DNA of 38,240 bases from CAZUXY01 sp964624235 (GCA_964624235.1 CAZUXY010000047.1:1-38240); one strand, 5' to 3'; numbered from the stretch's first letter, positions 25,008 to 34,160 are shown. The notes: a model not told the origin generated them from the sequence alone. Made by a program: numbers and translations.

Positions 25008-25781
25008 ATGTCACCACAGTTCGTGCGCGGTGAAAACCGAGGCCCTGTCTCGTGGATCATCTTTAACAGACCGGATGTTTTCAACGCCTTCAACAGGCAG
25101 ATGGCAGGCGAGGCCTTCGAGGCGTTGCGCCGGGCGATTGATGATCCCTCAACGCGGGTAATCGTCTTTTCGGGAGCGGGCAAAGCCTTCTCGGTGGGTG
25201 CCGACGTACTCGAGGTGAGCGGCGCGGAAGATCCTGTCGCCGTCATCAGCGAACTCGCGTCTATAGCCCACAGGGCGATCGCGGAGGTGCGGCAGTGTCC
25301 CAAACCGGTCCTGGCGGCCGTTAACCGCCTGGCGGCGGGCTACGGGCTGGCCCTGGCGCTGGCCTCGGACATCAGGGTCGCCACCGAAAGGGTGCGTCTG
25401 CGTTACGCCTATTCGACCATAGGGCTGACCGGTGACGGCGGCATCAACTGGACCCTGCCGCGCATGACCGGCACGGCCAGGGCTATGGAAATAGCGCTCC
25501 TGGGAGAGGACATCGACGCGGCGGAGGCGGGCAGGCTGGGTATCATCACAAAGTTCTTTCCCGCGGAGCGGCTCATCGACGAGACCCAGGCGATCGCGGA
25601 GCGCATCGCCGTGATACCGGCACGGACGGCTTCGGCCATAAAGCGCATGATCTACGGTTCGGCCGGGATGGACCTGCTGGTGCACCTCTCGACGGAACAC
25701 GCGGCGCTCATGGAAGCGACGGCCGCCCCGGAATTCAAGGTGATGCTTAAAGAGCTGCTGGAGGGGTTCGCGAAAGGTTGA
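25008..25781 (+). CDS. Enoyl-CoA hydratase/isomerase-fold protein, PaaG-like, lacking hydratase glutamates
   Basis: 257 residues, the usual crotonase length. The CoA/oxyanion segment is GAGKAFSVGAD (~residues 55-65) and the second oxyanion loop is AAGYGLALALASDIRVA. Aligned by eye to rat enoyl-CoA hydratase, the Glu144 position is Ala and the Glu164 position is Tyr, so simple hydratase activity is unlikely. The GLTGDGG segment has an Asp where PaaG-type ring-epoxide/enoyl isomerases carry their catalytic Asp, and the following LPRMTGTARAMEIALLGE matches that subgroup. An isomerase role is the better guess. A promoter with TTGACT/TATAGT precedes it. Its stop codon overlaps the start of a 21-bp tandem repeat. 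Confidence 0.75.
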   Translation: MSPQFVRGENRGPVSWIIFNRPDVFNAFNRQMAGEAFEALRRAIDDPSTRVIVFSGAGKAFSVGADVLEVSGAEDPVAVISELASIAHRAIAEVRQCPKPVLAAVNRLAAGYGLALALASDIRVATERVRLRYAYSTIGLTGDGGINWTLPRMTGTARAMEIALLGEDIDAAEAGRLGIITKFFPAERLIDETQAIAERIAVIPARTASAIKRMIYGSAGMDLLVHLSTEHAALMEATAAPEFKVMLKELLEGFAKG

Positions 25782-25851
25782 AAATGGCATGAAATGGCGT
25801 GAAAATGGCATGAAATGGCGTGAAAATGGCATGAAATGGCGTGAAAATGGC
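25779..25851. repeat. 21-bp tandem repeat, 3.5 copies
   Basis: Three identical 21-base units (25789-25809, 25810-25830, 25831-25851) are preceded by a half unit (25779-25788) that overlaps the crotonase gene's stop. The repeat reads as a heptapeptide MKWRENG in one frame, but no start signal or longer gene supports translation. It lies between convergent genes. Confidence 0.9.
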
Positions 25852-25868
25852 GGTACGCCTCCAACCTC

Positions 25869-27509
25869 TCAGGGGACCGTCAGCGCCTTGCGCACCGCCG
25901 ACATCTCGGCGTCCCTTCTTTTATCGTCCCATCCCAAAAGTTCCCCCGCAAGGACGGCGGTCTTTTCCACCACGCCGTCGCCCGGATAGCCCAGCAGACC
26001 GATACCCGTTCTTCTTTTTAAAATATCGGTCAGCGTCATGGCAGACTCGCGGGTAACCGCATATTCCACCTGGCCCATGATCTCGCCGCTTTCATTAAGC
26101 TGTTCGGCATGACGGCGGCTTTTCCTTGCGGAGTCAAGTATATCGATACATGCGGTTCCATAGTGCCGTACGATATACTCCACGGTGGCGGGATGAAAAT
26201 CACCGAATTCCTTTTTGCGCTGTTCCATGAAGCGATCGATATCTGGTATTTCACAACCGCAAAGGTACTCGCGGTCGCTCACCACCGGCCCGGCCCGATG
26301 CCCGAGTTTTTTAGCGGCCAGGGCGACCACCTTTTCCGCCAGGTTCCTGCTGGTGGTGTACTTTCCGCCCTCGACGGTAATCAGTCCATCGCGCCTTTCA
26401 CCGGCATGGTCATATATCTCGTAGCGCCGGCTGGAAGCATAGGTCCCATCGGTCTGCGTTTCCACCAGGGGGCGCAGTCCGCCGTAGACAGAAAGTATGT
26501 CCCGGTAGCGTACCAGTTCGTAACCGAACAGCCGGTTGATGCGGTCGATCAGGTCCTCGGTGCTTGCCCGTGTAACGCGGTAATCGTCGGGATCGCCCGG
26601 AAATTCGCGGTCGGTGGGCCCGATGAGAGAATGGTTTCGCCACGGGCGTATCAGGAAACGCTCGCCCCAAGGGGCCTGCAGTCCCAGCAGAAAGTCGCCG
26701 GCGATACGCGGCACCACCAGGTGTATGCCCTCGGAACGGCGGATACCGTGACCGGCCTTACCCTTCATCGCCAGACCCAGTACCTGGTCGGCCCAGGGGC
26801 CGGCGCAGTTGATCACACAGCGTCCGTAGATACTGTGCGTACCGTTGGTCATGAGGTCACGCACGACAACGCCCTTTATTCCGCCGTGATCGGCCAGGAT
26901 GAACTCCTCGACCTTCGCGTAATTGGCGGCCGAAGCGCCCCTGGAAAGGGCGGACTTCACGAAGGCCAGGGTGAGACGCTCGGGAGAGATGCTGTCGCAG
27001 TCGTAGTACATAAACGCGCCGGTAAGACCCTGTGACGGGATCAGGGGCTCCAGCCGAAGCGTTTCATCTGTTCCCAGCGAACGGTGTACGGGCAGCGCCT
27101 TGTTCCTGTCCCAGGTGTTCTTTTTCCCCGCCGAAAGCGCGTCATACAGCACCATGGCGATTTTAAGTGACGTCTTCCTCATGTACAGGGGGAAATGGCG
27201 GTAGTGGGGCAGCAGGCAGGGCATGGGATACACCAGGTTGGGGGCGATGTTGGAGAGCACCCGCCGTTCCTTCAGAGACTCCCTGACGATACCCAGCTCT
27301 CCGTTGGCCAGGTACCTCAGCCCCCCGTGGATGAGCTTTGACGTCGCGGCCGAGGTGGCGCCGCCGAAATCCGATTTCTCGAAGAGGGCGGCTGACAGTC
27401 CGCGGCTTGCCGCTTCATAGGCGACGGCCGCCCCGGTTATGCCGCCCCCGATGACGATGATATCGTAGGGCGCGTTGCCGTTATTGCGTATGGAACGTTT
27501 CATGAACAT
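25869..27509 (-). CDS. Glycerol-3-phosphate dehydrogenase/oxidase family FAD enzyme
   Basis: 546 residues. The N-terminal FAD site is IIVIGGGITGAAVAYEAASRG, with FEKSDFGGATSAATSKLIHGGLRYL, the GlpA/GlpD signature. Other matches are MYYDCDSISPERLTLAFVKSA, VINCAGPWADQV, LIGPTDREFPGDPDDY and GLITVEGGKYTTSR. The C-terminal helical domain (RRHAEQL...TRESAMTLTDILKRRTG) is also family-like. It oxidises glycerol-3-phosphate or a related polyol phosphate to the keto form, feeding quinone or another acceptor. The ATG at 27509 follows AAGGAGGT by eight bases; longer frames lack such a site. It is encoded downstream of and parallel to a membrane AraC regulator, and near an FGGY kinase and AGPS-like gene, supporting a glycerol/polyol context. 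Confidence 0.85.
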   Translation of the reverse strand: MFMKRSIRNNGNAPYDIIVIGGGITGAAVAYEAASRGLSAALFEKSDFGGATSAATSKLIHGGLRYLANGELGIVRESLKERRVLSNIAPNLVYPMPCLLPHYRHFPLYMRKTSLKIAMVLYDALSAGKKNTWDRNKALPVHRSLGTDETLRLEPLIPSQGLTGAFMYYDCDSISPERLTLAFVKSALSRGASAANYAKVEEFILADHGGIKGVVVRDLMTNGTHSIYGRCVINCAGPWADQVLGLAMKGKAGHGIRRSEGIHLVVPRIAGDFLLGLQAPWGERFLIRPWRNHSLIGPTDREFPGDPDDYRVTRASTEDLIDRINRLFGYELVRYRDILSVYGGLRPLVETQTDGTYASSRRYEIYDHAGERRDGLITVEGGKYTTSRNLAEKVVALAAKKLGHRAGPVVSDREYLCGCEIPDIDRFMEQRKKEFGDFHPATVEYIVRHYGTACIDILDSARKSRRHAEQLNESGEIMGQVEYAVTRESAMTLTDILKRRTGIGLLGYPGDGVVEKTAVLAGELLGWDDKRRDAEMSAVRKALTVP

Positions 27510-27632
27510 GACGATAGACCTCCTTGCACGGATGCCGGCTGTACGATGCAGGGTGCGAGCCTGGCCCCCTCGGGCATGAAAGAATGTCCGCATCATATAA
27601 CATACGGCGCCGCCTGTCGTTCGGGATTATAA

Positions 27633-28721
27633 TTATTTACCGGATTTTTCCCTGTATTCTTTGGGCGAGAGACCGGTCATCTTCTTGAAGGTGATGTTGA
27701 ACGAGGTTTTGGAATTGAACCCGACCTCGAAACAGATCGAGATGATGCTGCGCTCGGGATTTTCCAGAAGAAGCCTGCGGGCCTCATCGACCCTGTAGCG
27801 GTTCACGAAGTTGCGGAAATCGGTTTTAATGCGTTCGTTCAGCAGCTGTGAAAACTGGTGGGGAGTAATCAGCAGCCGGGCGGCCACGTCTTTCATTCTG
27901 AGATCCATGTCCTGATAGAGTTTTTCCTCCCGCATGAGATCGGAAAGCCGTTCATGTACCGCCGCGTGGTCTATGCCTTTTAAAAGCGTACGCCGGTACC
28001 TTTCCTGTTTCATCTCCCGCACCAGAAGCTGGAAAAAGTCGGGGAACCGGTTTTTAAAAAGAAAGTACAGAATGGTAGAAAGGCATATTCCCGCGGTGCC
28101 CAGCAGTATAAAATCGGTATTGAGGGTGAAATAATAGACGCACGAGAGCGCGATCGAGACCAGCGTAATGACCGAGATCATGATGGAAAAACGCATGGGT
28201 CCCTTCAGCGCGCTTTTTTTGAGTGAGGTGATTTCGGTACCCAGCAGCAGGCAGAAAAAGAAGACATTCACCAGCAGGCAGGCGGCGAGCACATAGATCA
28301 GCCGGTGATGGAAAGGATCACTGAAGAACCCGTTGAACAAGGCGGCTTTCTGCCCGAAGGGACGGGTATGGATGAACACTTCCAGCACAAATACCGGGAG
28401 CAGGGGAAGCAGGGACGCCTTTACGGGCAGGGGTATTTTTCTTCCAGGGTACAGGAAGGTATGGTACCGTATGTACTCGAGAGGACTGCTGAGATATATC
28501 AGGGTGAAAAAAAGGAACAGTGACGAAGGGTGCGCGCGATACCCGCCGAAGCCGATAACGCTCATCTGGGCGATAAGAACGCTGATGATTATTCCCCTGA
28601 AAAACCTGAAATAATTGCGGCGGTTTTTCGGATATCCCGTAATATGCTCTATCGCGGTGAAAGCGGTGATCACCAGGCCCGAGCATATAACGGCGGACAT
28701 CACTACACGTGCGCATGTCAT
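27633..28721 (-). CDS. Membrane-embedded AraC-family transcriptional regulator
   Basis: 362 residues. The N-terminal ~230 residues hold six to seven membrane helices (for example GIIISVLIAQMSVIGFGG and LIYVLAACLLVNVFFFCLLLG). A C-terminal AraC domain (~255-362) has MKDVAARLLITPHQFSQLLNERI and SIISICFEVGFNSKTSFNITFKKMTGLSPKEYR. Such 7TM-AraC fusions are common in spirochaetes and probably sense an envelope or lipid signal. AGAGGTAG precedes the ATG. It is 120 bases upstream of the GlpD-like gene on the same strand, and ~600 bases from the divergent DUF362/kinase/AGPS-like operon, so it may control either. The stem-loop cluster just upstream of its start is a likely control region. Confidence 0.8.
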   Translation of the reverse strand: MTCARVVMSAVICSGLVITAFTAIEHITGYPKNRRNYFRFFRGIIISVLIAQMSVIGFGGYRAHPSSLFLFFTLIYLSSPLEYIRYHTFLYPGRKIPLPVKASLLPLLPVFVLEVFIHTRPFGQKAALFNGFFSDPFHHRLIYVLAACLLVNVFFFCLLLGTEITSLKKSALKGPMRFSIMISVITLVSIALSCVYYFTLNTDFILLGTAGICLSTILYFLFKNRFPDFFQLLVREMKQERYRRTLLKGIDHAAVHERLSDLMREEKLYQDMDLRMKDVAARLLITPHQFSQLLNERIKTDFRNFVNRYRVDEARRLLLENPERSIISICFEVGFNSKTSFNITFKKMTGLSPKEYREKSGK

Positions 28722-29336
28722 ATACCGCTACCTCTGACGGCTGATTTGCGCCGTGCAACTGGGCGAGCCCTCATTCTGTTCAGGGGCATTCGGAACGGTC
28801 GGCGGGGCTCTCGCTGCACACGGCGCAGGGACCTTAAGGTTGCAGGGCCCAGTGGACCATGAACGGCTGGTATGCGTCAACAGAGTTTTCTCACCGATGC
28901 AGATCCCTCCCGTCCCGTTCGGCGGATCAATACCCGATAAGCGGAGGGTGTGCAACCGGCGAGATAGAAAAAGGCCCGGTGCGGACGCAGGGTGCCTGAG
29001 ATGAAGTATAAAAAAACAATAGTATATCCCCTCCGCACCTGCAAGAAAAATGGTTTAGAATTATAATGCTGAACGACAGACGGTTTCTTTTCGGGTTATG
29101 CTGCGTTATCAGGACCCGCTCCCTCTGCCGGTGAATTCTTATTGCCGTCGACGGACGCCGCGGGTAGAAAGAAAGAGTTGAACACATTGGAGTTACGTGG
29201 CATGGTGGAGAAGGTGCTTTCGGACGGGACCCATAAGAGAAGTGCGCGGCGGATACAGGGAATGCGCGAACAAACAGCACCTTAATGGATCCATAATTAA
29301 AATGCAAAAAAGTAACTGAAATGAAGGAGCGGTTTC
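28722..29336. other. Long divergent intergenic region without a supported gene
   Basis: 615 bases lie between divergent starts. Short open frames exist on both strands but lack ribosome binding sites and family resemblance. The left part is occupied by the stem-loop cluster at 28747-28850. A second, weaker inverted pair (GGTGCGGA 28978-28985 and TCCGCACC 29032-29039) lies in the middle. The stretch after ~29040 is AT-richer and should contain the promoter of the DUF362 gene. Confidence 0.5.
28747..28850. other. Stem-loop cluster, possible structured RNA or regulatory element
   Basis: TGCGCCGTGCA (28747-28757) pairs with TGCACACGGCGCA (28815-28827) over 11 bp with a two-base bulge. Inside it, GAGCCC (28765-28770) pairs with GGGCTC (28805-28810) around a 34-base loop. 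Directly after it comes a perfect 10-base palindrome ACCTTAAGGT (28831-28840) and then GGGCCC. The cluster starts 26 bases before the AraC gene's start codon. Confidence 0.5.
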
Positions 29337-30734
29337 ATGGGTGAAAAACCGAAGGTCGCCATAACCAGGCGTGACATGCCGGTCTCCTCCGCGGAGATAC
29401 GCGATATGGTCAAAACATCCGTTGACCTGGTCGGCGGGCTGGCCGGAAAGTTCAGAAAGGGCGCGCACGTGGTGATCAAACCGAACCTTTTCGCCCCCTA
29501 TCCGCCTCCCGTTTCGGTCGACCGCAGGGTCATCGCGGCAACGGTTTCTCTGGCCCTGGAAGCCGGTGCAGGAAAGGTCACCGTGATCGAGGGGGTCAGC
29601 ATGGGCACCCTCATGAAGAGGGTTAATCCGGCGCTCTCGGGAGTATGCATGCGGCGCGGCTACCGCACCATCGAGGTGATGACCATGCTCGGTGTCAAAA
29701 AAGCGGTGGAAGAGGCCGGCGGCGAAGTGCTGGGAGTGGAAGACGCGGAGATGATGAACGTCGATATCAAAGGAGGAAAGGCGCTGCACCATGTAAGGTA
29801 CCCCAGGGTGGCGCTCGAGGCGGACTATTTCATCAACATGCCCGCCCTCAAGACCCACACCATGACCATGGTGACCCTTTCCATTAAAAACCTGCAGGGT
29901 CTGCTGGACGAGAGGAGCCGGTACTACTCCCACCGGGACGACCTGGACCAGCACATGGTGGACATCAACAAGATACGCAGGCCCGACCTTGTGATCGTGG
30001 ACGGCCTCATCGGCATGGAGGGCATGGGCGCCGGAGAGGGCGGAAGCCCCGTGGACATGGGGATTATCCTGGCGGGATGCGACCCGGTGGCAGTGGACTC
30101 CGTCGCCTCCATGTGCATGGGGATCGACAATCCCCTGGTGGTGGGCACCACGCGCATCGCACAGCACGACGGACTGGGATGCGCCAATCCTTTCCTGATT
30201 GAAACGGCGGGCGAACGCATAGAGACGGTCAGAAAAAAGTTCACGCTTCCCGTGAACTTCACGCAGCCGCTGGAAAGCCTGGTTACCGGGGTTTATCCCA
30301 ATATTGATATTTATATCGGCGGGGCGTGCCCGGCATGCTGGCTCATGGCGGCGCTGGCGGAAGGTCTGCTCGCGAAGGTCCCCGAGAAATTTTCCCTGAT
30401 AGTGGGAGTGGACCCCAAAGTCCCGCCTAAACTCGGCACCGACCTGGAGCATACCCTGTTCCTGGGAGAGTGCGCCCTGGCCACCGGCGGGGACCTGCGT
30501 GACATGCGCAATGAAATGCAGCTCAGGGGAATCGACCGGTTTCTGGGCGGCTGCCCGCCCTACGAGCAGGCCCTGGTGAAGCTGGAAGACATGCTGATAC
30601 GGGCCGGGCATCTGAATGAGGATGAGATGATCGAGAAGGCCCGTGAGCACAGGAAAAAGTTTTTCGATTACTACAGGGCCCGCGATGCGACGTGGGCGCC
30701 TGAGCCGCAAGAACCCCCGCACCACAGGGAGTAA
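29337..30734 (+). CDS. DUF362-domain protein
   Basis: 465 residues. The DUF362 core covers ~residues 1-290: KVAITRRDMP, VVIKPNLFAPYPPP, LEAGAGKVTVIEG, DYFINMPALKTHTMTMVTLSIKNLQGLL, PDLVIVDGLIGMEGMGAGEGG and GCDPVAVDSVA. The C-terminal ~170 residues are extra and hold cysteine pairs (GACPAC, GGCPP) but no ferredoxin motif. AAGGAG stands ten bases before the ATG. The next gene starts 18 bases after its stop, making a tight operon with an FGGY kinase and an AGPS-like flavoenzyme. DUF362 proteins often accompany Fe-S/anaerobic pathways; the activity is unknown, so the call is domain only. Confidence 0.82.
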   Translation: MGEKPKVAITRRDMPVSSAEIRDMVKTSVDLVGGLAGKFRKGAHVVIKPNLFAPYPPPVSVDRRVIAATVSLALEAGAGKVTVIEGVSMGTLMKRVNPALSGVCMRRGYRTIEVMTMLGVKKAVEEAGGEVLGVEDAEMMNVDIKGGKALHHVRYPRVALEADYFINMPALKTHTMTMVTLSIKNLQGLLDERSRYYSHRDDLDQHMVDINKIRRPDLVIVDGLIGMEGMGAGEGGSPVDMGIILAGCDPVAVDSVASMCMGIDNPLVVGTTRIAQHDGLGCANPFLIETAGERIETVRKKFTLPVNFTQPLESLVTGVYPNIDIYIGGACPACWLMAALAEGLLAKVPEKFSLIVGVDPKVPPKLGTDLEHTLFLGECALATGGDLRDMRNEMQLRGIDRFLGGCPPYEQALVKLEDMLIRAGHLNEDEMIEKAREHRKKFFDYYRARDATWAPEPQEPPHHRE

Positions 30735-30752
30735 AAAAACAGGGAGGGCGCT

Positions 30753-32312
30753 ATGTCTGACAAGCAGTATGTGATCGCCGTCGATTCGGGGACCCAGAGC
30801 GTGCGGGCCATAATGTACGACCGCACGGGACGCGAGGTGGCCGCAGCGCAGGCGCCCCACGAACCCTATTTCTCCCTGCGGCCGGGATGGGCCGAACAGA
30901 ACCCCTCCGACTACTGGCGCCAGCTCTGCCGGGTGACGAACGAGATGATGAAAACGGCCCGGATTGATCCCGGAGAGATCGCCGCCATGGGTATCACCAC
31001 CCAGCGCACCACCGTGATCCCGGTGGACGAAAAGGGCGAGCCGTTAAGGCCCGCCATAATCTGGCTGGACCAGCGGAAGGTCGAAGATCCGCCGCGCCTT
31101 TCGATAGGAGCAAAGGCGATCTTTGGCATCGCGGGGCTCACCGAAGCGATAAACTACGTACGAAAGAACTCCAAGTTCCTCTGGATCATGCGGCACGAGC
31201 CTGAGGTATACCGCAAGACCCACAAGTTTTTGCAGGTATCGGGCTGGCTCGTCAAAAAACTGACCGGTGAGTTCAGCGACTCGGTGGGCATGGTGACGGG
31301 CCTGTGGCCCCTGGATTTCGCGAAACTTTCCTGGCACACCCTGGGCGCGGCATACGAGGCCTTCGGCCTGGAGCCGGAGCATATGGTGGAGCTCCATACT
31401 CCCGACACCGTACTCGGCCGTATCACCGCCTCCGCCGCGCGGGAGACGGGGCTTCCCGAGGGATTGCCGGTCGTGGTGGGAGCGGGAGACAAGCAGTCGG
31501 AGCTTCTGGGCGCGGGAGGCATCGATCCGGGGATAGGGGTCATCAGCTACGGGACCGCCACCTGCATGGACGTCATCACGAAGAAATATGTCTCTGACCG
31601 GGCGTTAAGGTTCTTCGCGTGGCCGGGCGCCGTGCCTCATACATGGGCCCTTGAGATGTTCATCTTCCGCGGCTTCTGGATGGTCAACTGGTTCAAGCAG
31701 GAATTCGGCTATCGCGAACAGCTCGAGGCCGAAAAACGCGGCATCGCGCCAGAGGTGATATTCGACGAACTGGTAAGCGCCATACCGGCGGGTTCCATGG
31801 GATTGATGCTCCAGCCGCACTGGACACCCATGACCGGGTACAAATACGGGAAGGGGTCCATCATAGGATTCGGCGACGTCCACACAAGGGTGCACATCTA
31901 CCGCGCCATACTGGAAGGGATAGGGTATGAACTGCGCCGCCTCTACGAGGTGGTGGGCAAAAAAACCGGCGTGAGCCTTAAAGAGATTCGCGTGGGAGGC
32001 GGAGGGTCACGGAGCGACGTGGCCGTGCAGACCGCGGCCGACATCTTCAATCTGCCGGTATCGCGCATGGCCACCTCGGAGATCAGCTCACTGGGGGCCG
32101 CGATCGACGCGGCGGTGGGGTGCGGCATGTTTACCTCATTCGAAGAAGCCGTCTCGTCAATGGTAAAAAAGGGACGCACCTTTGAACCCTCGGCGGCAAA
32201 CCACCGGGTATATGACGCGCTTTACCGTGAGGTGTATGTGAAGACCTATACCAGGCTGGAACCCCTCTACCGGAAGATCGCGGCAATCACCGGGTATCCG
32301 CCGGAAGACTAG
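30753..32312 (+). CDS. FGGY-family kinase (xylulokinase/glycerol-kinase-like)
   Basis: 519 residues. Start motif YVIAVDSGTQSVRAIMYD (phosphate 1), GITTQRTTVIPVD, ILWLD-type segment IIWLDQRKV, and catalytic Asp246 in GAGDKQSELLGAG. The C-terminal part is VGGGGSRSDVAVQTAADIFNLPV with SSLGAAIDAAVG. The family covers glycerol, xylulose, ribulose and related substrates. Neighbours (DUF362, then AGPS-like; GlpD-like on the other strand) make glycerol or a polyol plausible, but I do not see enough of the GlpK signatures to call glycerol kinase. GGGAGGGCG precedes the ATG. Confidence 0.83.
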   Translation: MSDKQYVIAVDSGTQSVRAIMYDRTGREVAAAQAPHEPYFSLRPGWAEQNPSDYWRQLCRVTNEMMKTARIDPGEIAAMGITTQRTTVIPVDEKGEPLRPAIIWLDQRKVEDPPRLSIGAKAIFGIAGLTEAINYVRKNSKFLWIMRHEPEVYRKTHKFLQVSGWLVKKLTGEFSDSVGMVTGLWPLDFAKLSWHTLGAAYEAFGLEPEHMVELHTPDTVLGRITASAARETGLPEGLPVVVGAGDKQSELLGAGGIDPGIGVISYGTATCMDVITKKYVSDRALRFFAWPGAVPHTWALEMFIFRGFWMVNWFKQEFGYREQLEAEKRGIAPEVIFDELVSAIPAGSMGLMLQPHWTPMTGYKYGKGSIIGFGDVHTRVHIYRAILEGIGYELRRLYEVVGKKTGVSLKEIRVGGGGSRSDVAVQTAADIFNLPVSRMATSEISSLGAAIDAAVGCGMFTSFEEAVSSMVKKGRTFEPSAANHRVYDALYREVYVKTYTRLEPLYRKIAAITGYPPED

Positions 32313-32382
32313 CATTGCAATCATCGGACCGTGCAAGAGCGGCCGTAAAGCTGAAATTATATTCTTTAATATGGAGGAGACG

Positions 32383-34107
32383 ATGTCGGGAAAATGGAAA
32401 GGATTCATGCCGAACTGGAGGGAGACGGCGCCGCTGCCGGGCTCGTACCGTTCGATATTCAAATGGGGCGCCCCCGGGGAATTCAAGCACCCCAACGAAA
32501 AACTCTATCGTGAGCTGAAAGAGATCTTCGGCCTCACCGATGAGGATTTTAAAACCCGGCGGAACGAGGGAGACGGGGCGGTGAAGCTCGCCCGGTCCAC
32601 CGGGCTGAAAAAGGTACACGCGGAACGCATCGCCCGCATCGTCGGCAGGGAGAACGTATCGGTTTCCGATTACGACCGGCTGAAGTACGCGTCGGGCAAA
32701 ACCGTCGAAGAGGCCCTCATGCTGCGGCAGGGGAGGCCCGACCGTGCCGCCGACCTGGTGGTGCATCCCCGCGGCAAGAAAGAAGTCTCCGAACTGGTGC
32801 GCTACTGCGACCGTAACAGGATTCCCGTCTATGTCTACGGCGGGGGCTCCTCCGTGAACTTCGGGCTGCGGCCCGCCCGCGGCGGAATAACCCTGGTGCT
32901 CTCCACCCACATGAACGGTATCGTGAAGCTCAGCGAGGAGAACCAGACGGTCACCGTACAGGCGGGAATACTTGGACCTGCGCTGGAAGACGCGCTCAAC
33001 AACGCGCCCGAACGCCTGGGCGCGCTGCGCCGCTACACCTGCGGCCATTTCCCCCAGTCCTTCGAATACTCGTCGGCGGGAGGATGGGTGGCGACCCTGG
33101 GTTCGGGCCAGTCGTCCACGTATTACGGCGACGCCTACCACCTGGTGATCAGCCAGGAGTACGTGACGCCGGCAGGCGACTTCGTCACGCACGCGTATCC
33201 CGCCACCGCGACGGGACCCAAGGTGAACGACATCATGAAGGGGAGCGAGGGAGCCTTCGGCGTGATGGTGGAACTCACCCTGAAGATCTACCGCCACATG
33301 CCGCACAACCGCCGCCGCTTCGGCTTCATCTTCCCCACCTGGGAGGCGGCGGTGGATGCCTCCCGCGAAGTGTCCCAGGGCGAGTTCGGTATGCCGGCCG
33401 TCTTCCGCATCTCCGACCAGGAAGAGACCCACATAGGGCTGAAGCTCTACGGGATCGACGGCACCTTCCTCGACACCCTCATGCGGATGCGGGGCTTCAA
33501 ACCCATGGAACGCTGTCTCATGCTGGGTTCGTCGGAGGGGGAGGCGCGCTTCACGCGGAACGTGAAGCGGATGATCAAACGGGTCTGCCGTGACTTCGGC
33601 GGAATGTACCTCACGGGACTACCCACGCGGCAGTGGGAGCCGGGCCGGTTCAGGGACCCGTACCTGCGCGAGGACCTGCAGGATTTCGGCATACTCATCG
33701 ACACGCTGGAAACCGGCGTCACCTGGGAGAACCTCCACCGCGTACACCGGGAGGTGCGCAAGGTGGTGAAGGGACGGCCCAGAACCATCTGCATGACCCA
33801 CGCGTCCCATTTCTATCCCCAGGGGACCAACCTCTATTTCATCTACATCGCGAAGATGGAGAACGTGAAGGAATACGTACGCTTCCAGGATTCCATAATC
33901 GACGCCATCTGCGCAAGCGGCGGCAGCGTGAGCCACCACCACGGTGTGGGCAGAATGCTCGCCCCCTGGGTGGAAGACCACCTGGGGAAAGAGCAGATGG
34001 CGGTGCTCAGGGCCCTCAAGAAACATTTCGATCCCCGGGGCGTCATGAACCCCGGCGGGCCGCTGGGCCTGGACCTCAGGGGCAGGGACTGGAGGAAGAT
34101 AAGGTAA
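32383..34107 (+). CDS. Alkyl-dihydroxyacetonephosphate synthase-like FAD-linked oxidase
   Basis: 574 residues, near the length of AGPS catalytic parts. The FAD-binding PP-loop is PVYVYGGGSSVNFGLRP, followed by TCGHFPQSFEYSSAGGWVAT and MKGSEGAFGVMVELTLKIYR, all close to AGPS in pattern. The C-terminal SHHHGVG triple-His motif and the catalytic-type Tyr in NLYFIYI are kept. AGPS makes the ether bond of alkyl-DHAP in ether lipids; bacterial relatives may do this or oxidise other hydroxy-acids. The ATG at 32383 is chosen over one at 32371 because GGAGG lies five bases before it. It is third in an operon with a kinase and a DUF362 protein. AGPS-like and GlpD genes are also near neighbours in some actinobacteria, as I recall. 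Confidence 0.8.
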   Translation: MSGKWKGFMPNWRETAPLPGSYRSIFKWGAPGEFKHPNEKLYRELKEIFGLTDEDFKTRRNEGDGAVKLARSTGLKKVHAERIARIVGRENVSVSDYDRLKYASGKTVEEALMLRQGRPDRAADLVVHPRGKKEVSELVRYCDRNRIPVYVYGGGSSVNFGLRPARGGITLVLSTHMNGIVKLSEENQTVTVQAGILGPALEDALNNAPERLGALRRYTCGHFPQSFEYSSAGGWVATLGSGQSSTYYGDAYHLVISQEYVTPAGDFVTHAYPATATGPKVNDIMKGSEGAFGVMVELTLKIYRHMPHNRRRFGFIFPTWEAAVDASREVSQGEFGMPAVFRISDQEETHIGLKLYGIDGTFLDTLMRMRGFKPMERCLMLGSSEGEARFTRNVKRMIKRVCRDFGGMYLTGLPTRQWEPGRFRDPYLREDLQDFGILIDTLETGVTWENLHRVHREVRKVVKGRPRTICMTHASHFYPQGTNLYFIYIAKMENVKEYVRFQDSIIDAICASGGSVSHHHGVGRMLAPWVEDHLGKEQMAVLRALKKHFDPRGVMNPGGPLGLDLRGRDWRKIR

Positions 34108-34160
34108 GGCGGCCGGCCGGCATTCGACCTGACAAACGTCATTCTTTTCCACCTTGTCTC

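Noticed and set aside
25779..25851. CRISPR array
   Set aside because: The 21-bp units are directly contiguous without spacers, so it is a simple tandem repeat.
28753..29004. Short open frames in the large divergent gap
   Set aside because: They coincide with the stem-loop cluster and have no ribosome binding site.
29193..30860. Long minus-strand open frame opposite the DUF362 gene
   Set aside because: It lies antisense to a clear DUF362 protein, has no family character, and is rich in His/Gly/Arg as expected from a codon-bias shadow.
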